The notes beneath the pieces were generated by a model, which saw only the letters and a program-made list of their open reading frames with translations, was not told the DNA's origin and made no database searches. A stretch of DNA of 64,000 nt from DASRAU01 sp035638075 (lineage in GTDB: Bacteria; Acidobacteriota; Polarisedimenticolia; Gp22-AA2), in assembly GCA_035638075.1 (NCBI GenBank), contig DASRAU010000039.1, positions 19,400 through 83,399 of the forward strand, read 5' to 3'. A program made the position numbers and the translations under genes. Shown here in pieces: positions 63,487-64,000 of this stretch. How positions within the stretch are numbered: position 1 is the stretch's first letter; each line of letters opens with the position of its first letter.

Positions 63487-63512
63487 TGGCACTCAAGAGC
63501 CCCGAGTGCCAA
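63486..63512. promoter_or_regulatory. CIRCE operator (HrcA binding site)
   Basis: TTGGCACTC, nine bases, GAGTGCCAA: a perfect 9-9-9 inverted repeat, near the consensus TTAGCACTC-N9-GAGTGCTAA. HrcA binding here would block the groESL promoter until heat shock. Confidence 0.93.
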
Positions 63513-63581
63513 TCGCACCGGGTGCCAGCACCCCCCAGGGCCTTCTCCCGGCCAACTCATCACTCACAGGAGGTACTTCCA

Positions 63582-63875
63582 ATGAAAATGAAGATCCGTC
63601 CGCTCAACGACCGGATTCTGGTCAAGCGCGTCGAGCCCGAGCAGAAGGCCAAGGGCGGCCTCATCATCCCCGACACCGCCAAGGAAAAGCCGCTCGAGGG
63701 CCTGGTCATCGCCGTCGGCGTGGGCCGCCTGAACGACGCCGGCGAGAGGGTCGCCTGCGAGGTGAAGGCGGGCGACCGGGTGCTCGTCGGCAAGTACACC
63801 GGGACCGAGATCCAGATCGAGGACGTCGAGCACGTGATGGTCCGTGAAGAAGAGATTCTCGGAATTGTCGTCTAG
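63582..63875 (+). CDS. groS: co-chaperonin GroES
   Basis: The 97-residue GroES lid of the GroEL chaperonin: IRPLNDRILVKRVEPEQKAK, the mobile loop KGGLIIPDTAKEKP, and IEDVEHVMVREEEILGIV. ATG 63582 is preceded by ACAGGAGGT. It is the first gene of groESL, under CIRCE. Confidence 0.97.
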   Translation: MKMKIRPLNDRILVKRVEPEQKAKGGLIIPDTAKEKPLEGLVIAVGVGRLNDAGERVACEVKAGDRVLVGKYTGTEIQIEDVEHVMVREEEILGIVV

Positions 63876-63890
63876 AAGAGGAGATTCGCC

Positions 63891-64000
63891 ATGTCCGCAA
63901 GAGAGATCATCTATTCGGAAGATTGCCGCCAGGCCATCCTGCGCGGCGTGAACAAGCTCGCCGGCGCGGTCAAGATCACGCTCGGCCCCCTGGGCCGCAA
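63891..64000 (+). CDS. groL: chaperonin GroEL, cut by the window edge
   Basis: The first 36 residues are present (REIIYSEDCRQAILRG, AGAVKITLGPLGR), matching GroEL. AAGAGGAGA precedes ATG 63891, 15 bases after the groES stop. Confidence 0.95.
   Translation, partial: MSAREIIYSEDCRQAILRGVNKLAGAVKITLGPLGR

Overview
The window is a GC-rich bacterial chromosome segment with no ribosomal RNA, tRNA, insertion sequence or CRISPR array that I could see. Two giant FtsX/MacB-type permeases, one directly behind a PadR regulator, match the ADOP (acidobacterial duplicated orphan permease) arrangement. With the GC-rich coding style, the large hybrid histidine kinases and the HAF-repeat protein, this points to Acidobacteriota or a closely similar soil phylum. 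The placement is inference; no phylogenetic marker is complete here (groEL is cut by the right edge).

Layout. 1-8.97 kb: a cut secreted protein, a LysM/M23 lipoprotein, an ankyrin protein, an exported metallo-beta-lactamase-fold protein, two SpoIIE/PP2C phosphatases flanking a cupredoxin, a saccharopine dehydrogenase-like protein and a family 5 uracil-DNA glycosylase. 8.97-19.2 kb: a copper-type P1B ATPase divergent from a rhodanese/M28 peptidase/GT87-like operon, an opposing GT87-like/CPBP/DUF3761 operon, and a lipoprotein behind a strong sigma-54 promoter match. 19.2-33.7 kb: small enzymes, three large hybrid histidine kinases, and on the other strand a COX2-like lipoprotein coupled to a SCO1/FG-GAP fusion. 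33.9-44.5 kb: HAF-repeat protein, M23/VOC/outer-membrane operon, two SYLF paralogues with matching terminators, a proline/serine/threonine-rich secreted protein, and several small enzymes. 44.5-49.7 kb: a hidden SelW-like selenoprotein gene, an ECF sigma operon with a Spy/CpxP-like sensor, and PadR-ADOP with a doubled palindromic operator. 49.7-64 kb: mixed housekeeping and stress genes, a second ADOP permease, nucleotide-sugar dehydrogenase, RlpA, a subclass B3-like metallo-beta-lactamase coupled to an RluA-type pseudouridine synthase, aldo/keto reductase, and the CIRCE-controlled groESL operon running off the right edge.

How the genes fit together. Envelope maintenance (M23 peptidases, RlpA, lipoproteins, SYLF proteins, ADOP permeases), copper handling (P1B ATPase, SCO1, cupredoxin, COX2-like) and signalling (PP2C phosphatases, kinases, ECF sigma, PadR) are the recurring themes. 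Translational coupling is very common: 4-base NTGA overlaps occur with ATG, GTG and TTG starts, and apparently CTG at the uracil-DNA glycosylase. The least expected items are the UGA-containing selenoprotein frame at 44564-44800, three near-consensus sigma-54 promoters in front of envelope-protein genes, two genes that seem to start at CTG, and the SCO1/FG-GAP/ASPIC fusion.
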